A stretch of 8,465 nucleotides of DNA, from NCBI GenBank assembly GCA_002414145.1, contig DHYP01000043.1, positions 47,554 through 56,018 on the forward strand, given 5' to 3'. The translations under genes and the position numbers were made by a program. Every line of letters begins with the position of its first letter. Positions within the stretch are counted from its first letter, which is position 1. The DNA is from Methylophilaceae bacterium UBA5127. GTDB taxonomy: Bacteria; Pseudomonadota; Gammaproteobacteria; Burkholderiales; Methylophilaceae. Positions 6,669 through 8,465 of this stretch are shown here, piece by piece. The notes below the pieces were generated by a model. That model saw only the letters and a program-made list of their open reading frames with translations, had not been told where the DNA came from and did not search any database.

Positions 6669-7394
6669 TTACAAATATAATTGTACTTTGCGTTCCGCAG
6701 GCGTAAGTTCAAAACCTGTCGCTTCATAATGTTTAAAGATAGCTTCTACAATGGTCTTGGGGTCATCAATTGTTTGAATCAAATGCATATCCTCAGGTGA
6801 TGCCATGCCCTCTACTACCAATGTATTTTTAAGCCAATCCACTAATCCCGTCCAAAAGCTAGACCCCACCAGAATAATTGGGATTTTGCGAGACTTACCA
6901 GTTTGTACCAGCGTAATAGCCTCCATTAACTCATCCAGCGTACCAAAGCCGCCTGGCAGCACCACATAAGCTGAGGCGTATTTCACGAACATCACTTTGC
7001 GCATAAAAAAGTATTTAAAAGACAGGCTTATATCCTGATAATCATTACCACTTTGCTCATGCGGCAGCTCAATGTTCAAACCGACACTCGGGCCAATACC
7101 CGCATACGCACCGCGATTTGCGGCTTCCATAATGCCAGGGCCGCCGCCAGAAATCACACTGAACCCCGAGTCAGAAAGCAACCTCTAAATGTCCTCTGCC
7201 AACCTAAAATAATGATGATCTGGTTTAGTACGTGCGCTGCCAAAAATGGACACAGCAGGTGTAATTTCTTTTAACTTTTCTGTTGCACCCACAAATTCTG
7301 CCATAATCTCAAAAGCGTGCCACGATTCATGACTGGCGGAATCACCGTTGAGCAACTCAGGAACAGTAATTTGTGGTAGTTTTTTAGTGGACAT
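6669..7394 (-). pseudogene. LOG-family (TIGR00730) gene with in-frame TAG
   Basis: Intact homologues are Rossmann-fold nucleotide 5'-monophosphate phosphoribohydrolases (cytokinin-type LOG enzymes, formerly called lysine decarboxylases). Starting at the ATG at 7394, with AAGGA about ten bases upstream, the frame holds 69 codons, then TAG (7187-7185), then continues in the same frame for 171 codons to 6669. Joined, the 241 positions give one full-length protein: SIFGSART (49-56) before the stop; SGGGPGIMEA (82-91), FFMRK (129-133) and LPGGFGTLDE (146-155) after it. The stop falls between helix residues AEDI and RLLSDSGF, so the N-terminal nucleotide-binding strand is cut from the catalytic motifs. 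No frameshift is present. It may be a recent nonsense mutation, a base error, or, less likely, two proteins with restart at TTG 7181. Confidence 0.85.
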
Positions 7395-7455
7395 GCAACT
7401 CTTTCCTTTTTATATTGACTTGATCGTACGCGTTAATCAAAACTTGGATCTTTGA
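7395..7455. promoter_or_regulatory. Divergent LOG-polA promoter region
   Basis: The 61 bases separate the two divergent start codons and must hold both promoters unless they lie inside the genes. On the plus strand TTGACT (7415-7420) could be the polA -35 element, with a poor -10 candidate near 7437-7443. On the minus strand TATAAA (7414-7409) and TTGATT (7440-7435) are candidates for the LOG gene, but the spacing of 20 is long. Both calls are weak. CGTACG (7425-7430) is a small palindrome. Confidence 0.3.
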
Positions 7456-8465
7456 ATGAAAACACTTTTATTAGTAGACGGCTCATCATACCTCTATCGC
7501 GCTTTTCATGCACTACCCGATTTGCGGAATAGCGCTGGCGAGCCGACTGGCGCGATTCGCGGTGTGCTTTCCATGTTGCAACGATTGCTGAAAGACTATC
7601 CCGCCGACTACGTCGCCTGCGTGTTCGATGCCAAAGGCAAAACCTTTCGCGACGACATTTATCCCGAATACAAAGCCAATCGCGCCAGTATGCCCGATGA
7701 CCTGCGCCCGCAAATCGAGCCACTATTCGAAGCGATTAAAGCCATGGGTTGGCCGTTGATCGTCGAAGAAGGTGTGGAGGCCGATGACGTCATCGGCGCC
7801 CTCGCCAAACAAGCGGAACGCGAAGGCGTGCGCACGATTATTTCCACGGGCGATAAGGACATTTCGCAATTGGTGAACGACCACATCACCGTAGTGAATA
7901 CCATGCGCGATGCGTTTAGGAAAACCGATGAAGTGCTCAACCCCGCAGGCGTGGAAGCCAAATTCGGCGTGACGCCGGCGCAGATGATTGATTATTTAAT
8001 GCTCATCGGCGATAGCTCCGACAACGTGCCGGGCGTAGAAAAAGTCGGCCCGAAAACCGCCGTGAAATGGCTGCAAGCCTATGGCAGCCTCGATAACATC
8101 ATCGCCAACGCGGACAACATCACCGGCGTAGTGGGCGAAAACCTGCGCAAAGCGCTACCGTGGTTTGATACATCACGCGAACTAATTACTATCCGCTGCG
8201 ATGTCGGCATTCGCGAGAACCTGCACGATTTAAGTATGCAAGCGCCAGACAAAACAAAATTGACGGAGATTTATAGCCGCTTTGAATTCAAAACGTGGTT
8301 GAAGGAGCTGGGCGGAGAACACGCCACGCCTTCCGGTACCGTTCGCCCTGAGCCTACAGAAAGCGGTTCGACAAGCTCACCACGAACGATGGAAGTCAAT
8401 TACCAAGCCATCACCAGCCGCGATTACGAAACCATTTTGAGCGAATCACAACTCGATGTGTGGCT
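7456..8465 (+). CDS. polA: DNA polymerase I, N-terminal part
   Basis: Pol I fills gaps and removes RNA primers in lagging-strand synthesis and excision repair. The window holds the first 336 codons of about 900; the rest runs off the right edge. The 5' nuclease domain (about 1-285) is complete, with metal-binding acidic residues in LLVDGSS (Asp 8), VFDAKGKTFR (Asp 58), VEADDVIG (Glu 108, Asp 110, Asp 111), STGDKD (Asp 133, Asp 135) and GDSSDN (Asp 186, Asp 189), then the helix-hairpin-helix VEKVGPKTA. After a linker (about 285-314) the start of the 3'-5' exonuclease-like domain appears (VNYQAITSRDYE). The ATG at 7456 matches the family start MKTLLLVDGSS; the ribosome binding site is weak (TTGGA). 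The linker contains a dispersed repeat listed separately. Codons are visibly more GC-rich than in the acyltransferase gene. Confidence 0.96.
   Translation, partial: MKTLLLVDGSSYLYRAFHALPDLRNSAGEPTGAIRGVLSMLQRLLKDYPADYVACVFDAKGKTFRDDIYPEYKANRASMPDDLRPQIEPLFEAIKAMGWPLIVEEGVEADDVIGALAKQAEREGVRTIISTGDKDISQLVNDHITVVNTMRDAFRKTDEVLNPAGVEAKFGVTPAQMIDYLMLIGDSSDNVPGVEKVGPKTAVKWLQAYGSLDNIIANADNITGVVGENLRKALPWFDTSRELITIRCDVGIRENLHDLSMQAPDKTKLTEIYSRFEFKTWLKELGGEHATPSGTVRPEPTESGSTSSPRTMEVNYQAITSRDYETILSESQLDVW
8339..8388. repeat. Dispersed repeat inside the polA linker
   Basis: CCGTTCGCCCTGAGCCT at the left and AAGCTCACCACGAACG at the right form an imperfect inverted repeat; 11 of 15 bases match between 8341-8355 and 8373-8387. 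The right side, with GTTCGACAAGCTCACCAC, matches from memory the core of a short palindromic repeat scattered between genes in many proteobacteria. Here it lies in frame within polA and encodes residues 295-311, rich in Ser, Thr, Pro and Glu, which suits a flexible linker. Confidence 0.65.

Noticed and set aside
6658..6669. Palindrome AGTGCCTGCACT at the end of the LOG gene as a terminator
   Set aside because: The stem is five bases with a two-base centre and no T tract follows on the minus strand.
7433..7961. Minus-strand open frames antisense to polA
   Set aside because: They overlap the well-conserved 5' nuclease domain and are low-complexity shadows of GC-rich codons.

Overview
The window looks like an ordinary chromosomal stretch of a gram-negative proteobacterium, most likely a betaproteobacterium of the Methylophilaceae (Methylotenera-like). 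This placement is inferred from the mix of a DUF2782 protein, a BPSS1780-type membrane protein, a homoserine kinase of the kinase-like fold and polA in one neighbourhood. No marker gene here proves the genus.

Left part, plus strand: two tandem REP-like inverted repeats (1-65) run straight into ung (uracil-DNA glycosylase). A 307-base gap follows, densely filled with RNA hairpins and flanked by a promoter-like sequence and an intrinsic terminator; it is the best candidate for something undescribed here. uvrD (DNA helicase II) comes next. Between uvrD and the right-hand cluster sits an AT-richer acyltransferase-3 gene that looks like a later arrival.

Right part, minus strand, read from right to left: a LOG-family (TIGR00730) gene interrupted by one in-frame TAG, a small exported DUF2782 protein, a strong hairpin, thrB (homoserine kinase) and a BPSS1780-family membrane protein closely coupled to thrB. 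polA starts divergently from the LOG gene and runs off the right edge. A second type of dispersed repeat lies in frame inside the polA interdomain linker.

Three genes serve DNA repair and replication: ung removes uracil, uvrD unwinds DNA in nucleotide and mismatch repair, and polA fills gaps. They are not one operon. thrB belongs to threonine synthesis. I see no defence system, CRISPR array, tRNA or rRNA gene, prophage or transposase. The points worth a second look are the structured intergenic RNA, the interrupted LOG gene, the repeat inside polA, and the repeats at the ung start.
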